From CAZDYP01 sp964509505 (GTDB lineage Bacteria; Chloroflexota; Anaerolineae; JACRMK01), in the NCBI GenBank assembly GCA_964509505.1, contig CAZDYP010000019.1:1-39980 (forward strand): DNA of 39,980 nucleotides, given 5' to 3'. The position numbers were made by a program, and so were the translations under genes. The notes below the pieces were generated by a model, which saw only the letters and a program-made list of their open reading frames with translations, was not told where the DNA came from and did not search any database. Position 1 is the stretch's first letter, and the number at the start of each line of letters is the position of its first letter. This document shows positions 23,201-30,433 of this stretch, one piece after another.

Positions 23201-24938
23201 CTTGTTCGACGGCAAGTCCTTGCCGCCGTTTGATTATTGGCGCAGCTCGCGCGTCATCCCGTTTACCATCAACGAATTTCCGTTGTGGAGCTTCCTCTTT
23301 GCTGATTTGCACCCGCACATGATTGGCATTCCGTTCACGCTGTTGGTGATTGCGCTCGCCTTACATGCCGCCATCCATCAAGGCGTGCTCAATCCCACCA
23401 GCTATGTTGCCGCCGAGCGGCATATACCTAATGTCATTGGACACGCCATCGCATGGGTGGGCGCGCTCGCGCTCACACTGGGCGCAGTGGCCGCCATCAA
23501 CACTTGGGATGCGCCGACCTACTTTGGTTTGGGCATCGGCGTCTTGCTCTTGCGACGTTACTGGGTAGATGGCTTGCGCGGCTTGAATTGGCTCATCATC
23601 TTAATCGCTGTACCTGTGATTGCGTTGTGCAGTCTCGCTTTATACTGGCCCTTCTTCAGCAACTACAAAGCGCTGTTTGTCGGCTTAGGCGTGACCGACA
23701 TTCAAACCGACGCGCAACCGTTCTTGAAGATGTGGGGCTTCTTTTTGTTCATTGTGTTGACGTTTCTGGTGGGTGAGCTGGTGCGTCGTCCACGGGATAG
23801 CGGCCTGACAGCGTGGTTTGTGGTGTCGAAGGGTGCGGTTAATGCTGAAGATCACATGGTTCGACAAGCTTACCCTGCTTTTCTAACACACGAAGCGGCA
23901 TGGCCCCGCGCCGCGCAAATCATCGCGCGTCACTTCATGCGCTTGCCGCGTCTCATGGATTTGCAGGACCACATGGACGATCCTGGGAGTCTGCAAGTGA
24001 TCCTCGGCGGCTTGCTGCTGCTGGTGATTGCGACGATTGCTTTGGTGGCGCTTGGGCAATATCTACTTGCGATTTTGCTGTGGCCCCTTGTGGTAAGTGT
24101 GGTGCTGTTGTTCCGTCGCGCGGTTCCGCCGCCACAAGCCTTTATCAACTGGCTCGTGTTCTGGGCGTTAGGGATTCTCGTCGGCGTCGAGGTGGTCTAT
24201 CTCAAAGATTTTCTGGGCGGCGGCGAATGGAAGCGCATGAACACGCTCTTCAAGTTTTATATTCAAGTGTGGGTCTTGCTGGGGCTTGTCGCCGCCGTCG
24301 CGTTGCCCGTTTTGTGGCAACGCCTCAGCGCGCGACGCGGCGTTTTCTCATTCATGTGGCACACGATGACGATAGGCTTGCTGGTCGCTTCGCTCATCTT
24401 CACGTTCATCGGCACCGCGGCGCGTGTGCGCGATCGCTTCCCCGATGCGCGCCCGCCACTCGGCACACTCGATGGTCTCGCCTTCATGAGCGTCGGCAGC
24501 TACACCTGGCCCAATGAGCGCAATCGCATTGAGATGAAATATGATCTGGATGCCATTCACTGGCTGAACGAAAACGTCGTCGGCACGCCCGTCATCGCGG
24601 AAGCCGCTATCGGCTATTATCGTGAAGGCGGGATGCGTGTCGCGTCATATACGGGCTTGCCCTCACTCTTGGGCATGCACCAAAGCGAGCAACGCTACAG
24701 CGAAGACGTAGGCAAGCGTGATGGGCAAGCGCGCGAGTTCTTCAACACCCGCGACTCGGCGCGCGCCATGCAACTCATCCGCGAACTCCATATTGGCTAC
24801 ATCTATCTCGGCCAACTCGAATATGTGACGTATGAACCTGCCGGTCTCGCCAAGTTCGAGCAAATGGAAAAAGCCAACGTGCTTGAAGTTGTGTATCAAA
24901 ATCCGCGAGTGAAGATTTATCGAGTGAATAGCCAGTAG
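20208..24938 (+). CDS. GT-C glycosyltransferase fused to Chlor_Arch_YYY (DUF2298) membrane domain
   Basis: A 1576-residue multi-pass membrane protein. Residues 1-690 resemble the ArnT/PMT (GT39/GT83-like) GT-C glycosyltransferases: an N-terminal helix, then LRLYNLNWDDNHHVHPDERF with the acidic loop, many helices and a soluble stretch (RVQASEWIYRHIPAGKQLSD). From about residue 692 (WWLVVELLGLLALPLT) it aligns with the next gene and holds the DUF2298/TIGR03662 domain with its YYY motif (INYYYYGIYLVG), then WNA-like loops (FTINEFPLWSFLFADLHPHM) and LKDFLGGGEWKRMNTLFKFY. The C-terminal part is probably extracytoplasmic. GT-C enzymes use lipid-linked sugars, so envelope glycosylation is a reasonable guess; the YYY domain has no known function. 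Two word-repeat arrays are inserted in frame (near residues 433-455 and 899-942). The start follows a -10 box by nine bases. Confidence 0.85.
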   Translation: MNTRAQPRWLNWAVFALLLSGLGLRLYNLNWDDNHHVHPDERFITMVAMDTRMPDNLGDILNPRRSPLNPYWNVNANQARRFAYGSFPLYLLRLTTTAVSATGTFVEAIVRPADHTPPTGIAATILKEALEWRKANDYDHINLVGRVLSAIFDTITLGLIFVIGRRIFNASVGLWAMAFVTFNVQHIQLAHFYAFDIPTTTVIVAAIYFGIRVAQDGKRSDSLWLGAMVALAIASKFSAMPLLLVLVMAHGLRPWLTYRNNDAATLRPASALGIVANPPMPITHGLSTEMRRALLGIALSVFCGLLIFAVVSPFTFLDFKGYSDSIGEQSDMVRGILDYPYTRQYRNTGLSYWLENYSTWALGLPLAFAAYAGFVVVIVRCVRRTATAAELLMLSWVIPYSLITLSFQVKFLRYLVPLTPFMCLMAAYGLWRIRDWIVEIGYWKSQPNIQSLISNILLFAILASSSFYALAFMQIYTAPLTRVQASEWIYRHIPAGKQLSDESWDDSLPLSRLVDGRPRNQGEYKMPMATMHLHEPDDARKLTLLKQWVNKTDYIILSSNRMYGWIDRLADRFPIVKRYYELLFAEQLGFKLVAEFTSRPRLGSFEFNDDRSDESFTVYDHPRVLIYQKTRPLSDAEWATLFAAVPPAKTNNDAAPTTPATTRDKTLLLDRPVDQLPAVHDRAWNPLARASQWLGVVSWWLVVELLGLLALPLTAFVFQHFADGGYAFSKALGLLIVAYLVWIAASLQLVIQLALFVWFVAGALLVASITLIAQRRALFAQWQRERRALILIEEALFTGAFLIFIGVRLLNPDLWQPWQGGEKSMEFAFLNAILRSPYFPPYDPYFAGGYINYYYYGIYLVGVLIKLAGVAPEVAFNLAIPTLFALTAVGAFGVAYNLRMANGEWRMADGGWQIANRQSQMANSHSSSAIRYQLSAIRYSPAAILSGLLAALFIVALGNLDGFVQFVEGFGKAAQSDFTSSIIGVEGFVKMLQGIPAVLFDGKSLPPFDYWRSSRVIPFTINEFPLWSFLFADLHPHMIGIPFTLLVIALALHAAIHQGVLNPTSYVAAERHIPNVIGHAIAWVGALALTLGAVAAINTWDAPTYFGLGIGVLLLRRYWVDGLRGLNWLIILIAVPVIALCSLALYWPFFSNYKALFVGLGVTDIQTDAQPFLKMWGFFLFIVLTFLVGELVRRPRDSGLTAWFVVSKGAVNAEDHMVRQAYPAFLTHEAAWPRAAQIIARHFMRLPRLMDLQDHMDDPGSLQVILGGLLLLVIATIALVALGQYLLAILLWPLVVSVVLLFRRAVPPPQAFINWLVFWALGILVGVEVVYLKDFLGGGEWKRMNTLFKFYIQVWVLLGLVAAVALPVLWQRLSARRGVFSFMWHTMTIGLLVASLIFTFIGTAARVRDRFPDARPPLGTLDGLAFMSVGSYTWPNERNRIEMKYDLDAIHWLNENVVGTPVIAEAAIGYYREGGMRVASYTGLPSLLGMHQSEQRYSEDVGKRDGQAREFFNTRDSARAMQLIRELHIGYIYLGQLEYVTYEPAGLAKFEQMEKANVLEVVYQNPRVKIYRVNSQ
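21504..21572. repeat. In-frame word array with hairpin
   Basis: Words of the type AGAGATTGGATA form a perfect 15-bp inverted repeat (21520-21534 with 21549-21563). It is translated as RDWIVEIGYWKSQPNIQSLI between two membrane helices. Confidence 0.65.
22899..23036. repeat. In-frame GAATGGC word array in the YYY domain
   Basis: Tandem words (GAATGGC, AGATGGC, CCAATCG) and their inverted echoes (GCCATCC, GCTATTCGCC) fill about 135 bases, with no frameshift. They encode RMANGEWRMADGGWQIANRQ and a Ser/Tyr-rich tail. The array directly follows FGVAYNL; the domain resumes at PAAILSGLLAALF. Confidence 0.75.
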
Positions 24939-25020
24939 CGAATGACGCATAGTGAATGGTATGCCATCGCCATCCGCCATTTGCTATCCGCCAACCGCCA
25001 TCCACCATCTGCCATCTGCT
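24925..25020. repeat. Word array across the junction of the two YYY genes
   Basis: GTGAATAGCCAGTAGCGAAT and CGCCATCCGCCATTTGC type words cover the stop of the first YYY gene (24936-24938) and run up to ATG 25021 of the second. An ATG at 24952 would translate the array itself (MNGMPSPSAICYPP). No Shine-Dalgarno sequence is visible. Confidence 0.65.
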
Positions 25021-27441
25021 ATGCTTGAAATCCTCAAGTGGTATCTCGTCCTCCAACTGCTTGGTCTGATTGGCTTGCCTATCACGCAGCGCTTATTTTC
25101 TGCCTTGCCCTCGCGTGGTTATGCCTGCGCTAAACCGTTGACCTTATTGCTTTGCGGTTATGTCTTCTGGTTGCTCGGCATGTTTGGCTTTTTGGCGAAC
25201 ACGACCGGCGCCGTCGTCCTTGTGCTGGGCGTCATCGCCATTGGCGCAGCATACCTTGCCTGGCGTGACCGTGAGCCATTGCGCGTATGGTGGCGACAAC
25301 AACGCGCCTTCGTCGTGATGACAGAGTTGGTGTTCAGCGTCTTCTGCGCGTTGTGGATTATCTATCGCTTATACAATCCTGATCTCACCTCGACCGAGAA
25401 GCCGATGGACTTCATGTTTCTCAATTCCTCGTTGCGCTCGCCCACCATGCCGCCGCGCGACCCCTGGCTCTCTGGCTTTGCCATCAGCTATTACTATTTC
25501 GGCTACTTGCTCAACTCAATCCTCATTCGTCTCGCAGACGTATCGGCGGGTGTCGGCTTCAGTCTCGCGCTTACCACCATCATGGGACTCGCCGCAACAG
25601 GCGCGTATGCCATCGCCTACGACCTCATCGTATTGCGAATGGCGAATGGCGAATGGCGAATGGCGAATCGCGAATCGCAAATCGCAATCTCCAATTACCA
25701 ATTACCAATTACTACTTACTTTTTTCCTCTCCTCGCCGCCGTCTTCCTCGTCATCAGCAGCAACCTCGAAGGCGCGCTCGAACTGTTGAATGCGAACGGC
25801 ATTGGCTCGCCCGCATGGTATGCGTTCTTCAACGTCCGCAATTTTCCGCCGACGTATGTCTCGCCCACAGGCTTGCCTACCGACAATTGGTGGTGGTGGC
25901 GCGCGTCGCGTGTGTTGTCCGACCCGAACCTCGAAATCATCTCCGAGTTTCCCTACTTCAGTTTCATCATTGCCGACCTGCACCCACACGTCATGGCGCT
26001 GCCCTTCGTTCTTATCGCCCTTGCGCTCGCCCTTCAAACGCTTATCTATACGCCCAGTGCGACGTTCAATGCGCAAAGCGCCAGCGTTGTTCGCGGGTTC
26101 GAGGTTCAAAATCAAGCTGCTGAACCCCCACTCTCCACTCTCCAATGGTTGTACCCCATCATCCTCGGCGCTCTAGGCTTCCTCAATTCGTGGGATTTCC
26201 CGACCTATACGGGCCTCGTTATCCTCGCGTATGCCATCAACCGTTATCGCACGCAGGGACTATCGGCTGCGTTTGGGTTCGACGTGATCCAATTCGCGCT
26301 GACGATGGGGGGCTTCAGCATCTTGCTCTATGTGCCGTTCTATCTCACATTCAGCTCGCAAGCCAGCGGCATTCGTTTCTGGTTGGGCAAGCGCACGGCG
26401 TTTCCGCATCTGCTGTTGTTCTGGGGCTTCTTCCTATTCATCGTCGTGTCGTTCATCGTGAATCATTGGCGCACACTGAACGATCAAGTCACACAACATC
26501 GCGCGTGGTGGATCTATCTCGTCGTATGGTTTGGGCTCATCGGCGGCATGGCGATTTTCTCGTGGCCCTCGGCAATGTGCATCGCGTTGTTGCTCGCGCT
26601 GCTAGGCGTCTTGCTCATCCATCATGCGAAACAGTCTGCTGAACGCTCGGCTGAGGTGGAAGCCTTTTCGTCAGCCATGACATTCACGACGCTGCTGCTT
26701 GTCGTCGGCTTCGCGCTCATGCTCATCGTCGAGTTCTTTTTCATTGGCGACACCTTCGGCACGCGCATGAACACGGTCTTCAAGTTTTATTATCAAGCCT
26801 GGACGCTCGTCGCCATCGCCTCGGCGTACCTCGTCTATCAACTGATAAATCCCAATTCGCCAATCGCCAATCGCCAATCGCAATCCGCAATTCGCAATCC
26901 GCAATTTGCAATCCGCGTGACGTGGCTTTTATTTTTTGTACTGCTCTTCAGCGCCACCCTCCTCTATCCCATCGCGGCCTTCGCCACGCAGACGAACGGT
27001 TTGCAAAATGAACCGTTCCTCGATGGCATGGAGAATCTACAACGCTATCGGTCAGGCGACCACGCGGCCATCGCTTGGCTGCAAGCCAATGCGCCACTGG
27101 ATGCAGTCATCGTCGAAGCAGTCGGCGGCGACTACTCAGAATATGGACGCGTGGCGGCGCGCACGGGCATTCCATCGGTCTTGAATTGGGGCGGACATCA
27201 GCTGCAATGGCGTGGCAACGGCGACGAGGCGGCGCGGCGCGAGCCTGACGTGCGCGACATCTACACCAGCCTCGACGCCAAGCGCGTCGGCGAGCTCCTG
27301 CGAAAATACAACGTAACCTACATTGTCGTCGGCGGCTTGGAGCGCGACAAATATGGCGCGGCTTTCCCATTCACACGCTTCACGAATCTCGTCGAAAAGG
27401 TCTTCGACGAAAAAGGCACAGCCATTTGGCGCGTAAAATAG
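25021..27441 (+). CDS. Chlor_Arch_YYY (DUF2298) membrane protein
   Basis: An 806-residue multi-pass membrane protein made of one YYY domain. It aligns with the second half of the preceding gene from its first residues (LKWYLVLQLLGLIGLPIT). The motif reads SYYYFGYLLNS near residue 157; other shared loops are DPNLEIISEFPYFSFIIADL, HPHVMALPF and FGTRMNTVFKFYYQAW. The C-terminal 140 residues look like an outer domain (HAAIAWLQANAP, YNVTYIVVGGLERD). The start at 25021 is where homology begins; the longer ORF from 24952 only adds array-encoded residues. The gap to the upstream gene is 82 bases, so co-transcription is likely. Two word arrays are inserted in frame (near residues 206-232 and 612-634). 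Function unknown; the pairing with a GT-C domain suggests envelope glycan or lipid handling. Confidence 0.85.
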   Translation: MLEILKWYLVLQLLGLIGLPITQRLFSALPSRGYACAKPLTLLLCGYVFWLLGMFGFLANTTGAVVLVLGVIAIGAAYLAWRDREPLRVWWRQQRAFVVMTELVFSVFCALWIIYRLYNPDLTSTEKPMDFMFLNSSLRSPTMPPRDPWLSGFAISYYYFGYLLNSILIRLADVSAGVGFSLALTTIMGLAATGAYAIAYDLIVLRMANGEWRMANRESQIAISNYQLPITTYFFPLLAAVFLVISSNLEGALELLNANGIGSPAWYAFFNVRNFPPTYVSPTGLPTDNWWWWRASRVLSDPNLEIISEFPYFSFIIADLHPHVMALPFVLIALALALQTLIYTPSATFNAQSASVVRGFEVQNQAAEPPLSTLQWLYPIILGALGFLNSWDFPTYTGLVILAYAINRYRTQGLSAAFGFDVIQFALTMGGFSILLYVPFYLTFSSQASGIRFWLGKRTAFPHLLLFWGFFLFIVVSFIVNHWRTLNDQVTQHRAWWIYLVVWFGLIGGMAIFSWPSAMCIALLLALLGVLLIHHAKQSAERSAEVEAFSSAMTFTTLLLVVGFALMLIVEFFFIGDTFGTRMNTVFKFYYQAWTLVAIASAYLVYQLINPNSPIANRQSQSAIRNPQFAIRVTWLLFFVLLFSATLLYPIAAFATQTNGLQNEPFLDGMENLQRYRSGDHAAIAWLQANAPLDAVIVEAVGGDYSEYGRVAARTGIPSVLNWGGHQLQWRGNGDEAARREPDVRDIYTSLDAKRVGELLRKYNVTYIVVGGLERDKYGAAFPFTRFTNLVEKVFDEKGTAIWRVK
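25636..25716. repeat. In-frame GAATGGC word array at the equivalent YYY position
   Basis: GAATGGC words pass into GAATCGC and then CCAATTACC words without breaking the frame. It encodes RMANGEWRMANRESQIAISN and NYQLPITTYF. It follows AIAYDLIVL, the site equivalent to the array in the preceding gene, and the domain resumes at FPLLAAVFLVI. Confidence 0.75.
26853..26922. repeat. Second in-frame word array of the YYY gene
   Basis: CGCCAATCGCCAATCG words followed by GCAATCCGCAATTCG words. It encodes NSPIANRQSQSAIRNPQFAI between membrane helices. Confidence 0.7.
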
Positions 27442-27454
27442 GACATCGGTACGT

Positions 27455-27483
27455 TTGCGTTGGCGCGCGTGTCGTGTTATACT
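27455..27483 (+). promoter_or_regulatory. Promoter upstream of the sigma-like gene pair
   Basis: TTGCGT (27455-27460), a 17-base spacer and TATACT (27478-27483). It lies between the YYY gene stop and a terminator-like hairpin. Transcription would begin near 27490. Confidence 0.5.
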
Positions 27484-27520
27484 ATCGCCAATCGTAAGCA
27501 CTTACATCTTTCTGACACAT

Positions 27521-27572
27521 CAAGCGCCAACGGTGGGCTGCGCAAGTCACCTCCGTTGGCGCTTGTTTTTTT
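27521..27572 (+). terminator. Terminator-like hairpin with seven T; possible leader or small RNA end
   Basis: CAAGCGCCAACGG (27521-27533) pairs perfectly with 27553-27565 around a 19-base loop, followed by seven T. It can end the YYY transcript. Because a promoter lies 40 bases upstream of it, it can also act as an attenuator of the downstream pair or as the 3' end of a small RNA of about 80 bases. No known RNA family was recognised. Confidence 0.8.
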
Positions 27573-27614
27573 GCCTAAACTTGATCTAATCCTCTCGTCT
27601 CGAATCGCAAACTG

Positions 27615-27659
27615 AAACGCCGATGTTGTGACACCTTGATTGGTCCAACGTCGGCGTTT
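27615..27659 (+). promoter_or_regulatory. Leader hairpin before the soluble sigma-like gene
   Basis: AAACGCCGATGTTG (27615-27628) pairs with CAACGTCGGCGTTT (27646-27659): 14 bp with one G-T pair. The 17-base loop contains TGACACC...GGTC. The ribosome-binding site GGAGG lies seven bases after the stem. A comparable hairpin precedes the paralogue. Confidence 0.65.
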
Positions 27660-27676
27660 TCGTTTGGAGGTGCTCG

Positions 27677-28387
27677 ATGGATTCGGCTTATCTGCCTGAA
27701 CTCATTCCTCTCACCGTAGATTATCTGTGTCATCTCACAGGCGATCCCAATGTCGTGAGCAGCCTAACCTTGCGCGTGCTGACAAACGTCGCCGATGTGT
27801 CTGCGCCGCTGTCCCGCGAAGAGGCGCGTATCCATGCCTTCGCTTTGGCGACGGCGCAAGCGCGTTTGCATGACAGCACGCAATCATGGATCGAGACGCC
27901 GCCCAATGTTTTGACGAATAAGGCAGCGCACAAAGCGCAAGAGAGTATTTGGCATGCGCTGGGGCAATTGCCCGTGTTGCATCGCGCCGCGCTCATTTTG
28001 GCGGATATGCTGGCTATGGACGACATGCTCGTGGCGCGCATCGTGCGTCTGCCGATCGCCGAAGCGACCTTGCTGATTAACGTCGCGCGCGCAGAGTTCA
28101 ATGGCTATTTGGCGCATATCGTCAAAGCGCGTGGACAATTCCCGTTGGACAAAATCGCGCCGGCCATTGCGTTGGGATTGAAACCGCGTCACAAACAACC
28201 GCATTCGGCGTTGGCGTTGTTGCCCATTTGCCGCCTATCTGACGATCAAATTGCTGTGGTTCGCATGGACTTAGAAGCGGGGCTGCACGCGAGTATCCAA
28301 CGCGAGCGGGCGCGTCAGCGACAAAGCGCATTGATACGTCCTGCCTCCGTCCCATCCAGCGTGACTTCACAACTATTCCCAATGTAA
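27677..28387 (+). CDS. ECF-sigma-like protein, soluble paralogue
   Basis: A 236-residue protein with no membrane segment. Residues 9-35 (LTVDYLCHLTGDPNVVSSLT) resemble sigma region 2, where ECF factors have a (Y/F)..RLTGD..DAEDLTQ pattern. Residues 95-145 (GQLPVLHRAALILADMLAMD and VARIVRLPIAEATLLINVAR) have the layout of sigma region 4, LP...R....L.D..G....IA.IL. Core-binding and DNA-contact residues are poorly kept, so it may not be an active sigma factor. It is homologous along about 215 residues to the next gene and ends where that protein enters the membrane. GGAGGTG precedes ATG. Two leader hairpins and a promoter lie upstream. Sigma-type regulation is an inference from pattern. Confidence 0.6.
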   Translation: MDSAYLPELIPLTVDYLCHLTGDPNVVSSLTLRVLTNVADVSAPLSREEARIHAFALATAQARLHDSTQSWIETPPNVLTNKAAHKAQESIWHALGQLPVLHRAALILADMLAMDDMLVARIVRLPIAEATLLINVARAEFNGYLAHIVKARGQFPLDKIAPAIALGLKPRHKQPHSALALLPICRLSDDQIAVVRMDLEAGLHASIQRERARQRQSALIRPASVPSSVTSQLFPM

Positions 28388-28423
28388 CCTAGTCTCTTGG
28401 CGCTGTGGCCCAGAGTGATTGTT

Positions 28424-28475
28424 CAGCAAACGCCTGTCCTGTGACAAAGAGGTTGTCCAAGGCTGGCGTTTGTTG
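28424..28475 (+). promoter_or_regulatory. Leader hairpin before the membrane-tethered sigma-like gene
   Basis: CAGCAAACGCC (28424-28434) pairs with GGCGTTTGTTG (28465-28475), with one G-T pair. The 30-base loop contains TGTGACA and TTGTCCAA, which are partly shared with the hairpin before the paralogue (TGTGACA...TTGGTCCAA). AAGGAAC follows near the ATG. Confidence 0.6.
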
Positions 28476-28495
28476 TTCTGTCATAAGGAACAGCG

Positions 28496-30328
28496 ATGGC
28501 GTTATCTGTTGACGAATTAACCGCTATCCTCGTTGATTATTTGTGCTATATCACAGGCGACACCGAAGCCGCCATCACACTCACACGCCGCGTGTTGACG
28601 AGCCTAGACGAAACCGTGATGCCCAAATCACGCGACGAGGCAGTGTTATTTGCGTTGCAACGCGCCACCGAAGAAACGACCAATCATTTCAACGTGCGCG
28701 GTTGGAGCAAACATCCACCCATCACGTTGTCCAATCGTTCGGCGCAAGCCGCGCAAGAATCCATTTGGCTGGCGGCAGGACAACTGCCTGTGTTGCAACG
28801 CGCAGCGCTGGCGTTGTCTGACCAATTAGGTTTTGATCGCCGTCAAATCGCGCGCATCTTGCAACATAACGAAATGGAAAGCGCGATGCTGGTGTTGGAT
28901 GCGCGCGACGAGTTCAACAAATATCTCGCAACGATTACCAAAGCGCGTGGACAACCGCCGCTCGAAGAAATCGCGCCCGCCCAATCGCTGGGGCTGCAGG
29001 CGCGCACCCGTCGCCCACAATCTGCCTTCGCGTTATTGCCGCCGTTTCGTTTATCCGAAGTTCGCACCGAAGCTGTCAAGTTGGAAGCCGAACTTTCTAA
29101 ATCGCTGGACCAACGCAAACGACGCAGGCTCTTGCTCGGTGGGGGTGTGGTTGCCTTGTTGTTGTTGTGTTGCATCGGCGCATGGGCAATCAACAATTAT
29201 GTTGCGCCAATCCTGTTCCCTGCTCCAACGGCAATACCCCCCGTCGCATTGAAGCCCACCGCAACTCCCACACCGACACTCACCCTCCTTTTCACTCCGC
29301 CCCCAAATATAATCGTTCAACCAACGGCGACGCCGACTGTGACGGACACCCCTTTGCCCACAGCCACCTCCGCCCCCACAGTCGTCATTGCGCCAAGTCC
29401 CTCGGCGACAGCGACCAACACGAAATTGCCAGCGACGGCGACGGCGACTCGCACGCCCACCAAAACCCGCGTGCCTCCGACGCCGACTCGGACAGCTGTT
29501 TGGACTACGGCAACGCCCACCCTACAAACGACGCCGACGCCAACGCCAACCGCGTCCTCATCAGCCACCGCGACGCCAACGCCAACACTAACCGCAACGC
29601 CGCAAACCACGTTGTCACCCACGTCAACGTCAACACCAACCGCGTCCTCATCAGCCACCGCGACGCCAACGGCAACACCGACGCCAACCTCAACACCGAC
29701 TCCCACAACGTCACCCTCATCAGCAACGTCAACACCAACCGCGTCCTCATCAGCCACCGCGACGCCGACGCGCACGCCCACACCAACGCGCACGCCCACA
29801 CCATCATCCCCGACGGTAATTTTCGACGCCATCAAGAGCGCCCCCTATGCGCTGTGGGCGACGGGACCTTATCCGACGTTGCTGATTTGGATGGATGACC
29901 CGCCGGGCTCGCCGCTCGGCGCAGTGTCATGGGTGCGCAATGAGCCGATGGAAGACGGCTCGCGTCCGTCACTGGCGTTGTTCACGCACCCACAATGGGC
30001 GTTGCGCGGCTACATCCACGCGAAATACATCGCCCATTGGGTGAAGCTACAGAGAGGAGATCGTCTGCATATCAAGGGAGGCTTTTTGCAAGGCAGCGCC
30101 GATGCAAAGGCGACCTTTGCAGTGTATTTCCGCGATGCCCATGCGAATGTCGTAACGTGGGCAAACGTCGCTCATGCTTACAACGGCGTGCAATTTGAGA
30201 AGGTAGTTGATCTGTCACCGTGGGCGGGACAGCGAGGCTATGTAATGCTGAAGGTGTTTTCCACTCAAGAGGCGAAAAAAGCGGACGCGGCGACGTGGAC
30301 GATCGCGCGTATCGAGCGACCACCATAG
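28496..30328 (+). CDS. ECF-sigma-like domain fused to membrane helix, Thr/Pro linker and outer domain
   Basis: A 610-residue protein in four parts. Residues 1-205 match the preceding paralogue: region-2-like VDYLCYITGDTEAAITLTRR (13-32) and region-4-like LPVLQRAALALSDQLGFDRR (97-116) followed by QIARIL. A basic stop-transfer KRRR (208-211) leads to a single membrane helix (about 212-231, LLLGGGVVALLLLCCIGAWA). Residues 242-440 are a Thr/Pro/Ser linker of TPT and PTASSSATATPT units. Residues 440-610 are a probable beta-sandwich outer domain (FDAIKSAPYALW, GSPLGAVSWVRNEP, GDRLHIKGGFLQG). The sigma-like part should face the cytoplasm and the outer domain the surface. This layout suggests signal transfer across the membrane, but that is inference. 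Start: AAGGAAC five bases upstream. Confidence 0.65.
   Translation: MALSVDELTAILVDYLCYITGDTEAAITLTRRVLTSLDETVMPKSRDEAVLFALQRATEETTNHFNVRGWSKHPPITLSNRSAQAAQESIWLAAGQLPVLQRAALALSDQLGFDRRQIARILQHNEMESAMLVLDARDEFNKYLATITKARGQPPLEEIAPAQSLGLQARTRRPQSAFALLPPFRLSEVRTEAVKLEAELSKSLDQRKRRRLLLGGGVVALLLLCCIGAWAINNYVAPILFPAPTAIPPVALKPTATPTPTLTLLFTPPPNIIVQPTATPTVTDTPLPTATSAPTVVIAPSPSATATNTKLPATATATRTPTKTRVPPTPTRTAVWTTATPTLQTTPTPTPTASSSATATPTPTLTATPQTTLSPTSTSTPTASSSATATPTATPTPTSTPTPTTSPSSATSTPTASSSATATPTRTPTPTRTPTPSSPTVIFDAIKSAPYALWATGPYPTLLIWMDDPPGSPLGAVSWVRNEPMEDGSRPSLALFTHPQWALRGYIHAKYIAHWVKLQRGDRLHIKGGFLQGSADAKATFAVYFRDAHANVVTWANVAHAYNGVQFEKVVDLSPWAGQRGYVMLKVFSTQEAKKADAATWTIARIERPP
29547..29793 (+). repeat. 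Tandem repeats in the Thr/Pro linker
   Basis: A 30-base core (CCGCGTCCTCATCAGCCACC and adjacent bases) occurs three times, spaced 90 and 99 bases (30 and 33 codons). It encodes PTASSSATATPT. Length variation between strains by slippage is likely. Confidence 0.8.
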
Positions 30329-30433
30329 GCAAAACACTAATCAATTTCCGCTTGATGGACAACCACAGACCGGTGAGACTTCCGAAAACCTCACAGATCT
30401 AGCGGTACACACAACAGGAATTTGATTTATCTG

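Noticed and set aside
24952..25020. Upstream start for the second YYY gene
   Set aside because: The added residues are encoded by the word array and have no match to the aligned YYY domain of the first gene.
28424..28475. Known riboswitch before the tethered sigma-like gene
   Set aside because: Only a simple stem-loop is seen; no conserved aptamer core that I know of.
29317..29835. Minus-strand ORF rich in Val/Gly/Asp opposite the Thr/Pro linker
   Set aside because: It is the antisense of the TPT repeat codons; the plus frame continues on both sides with real domains.
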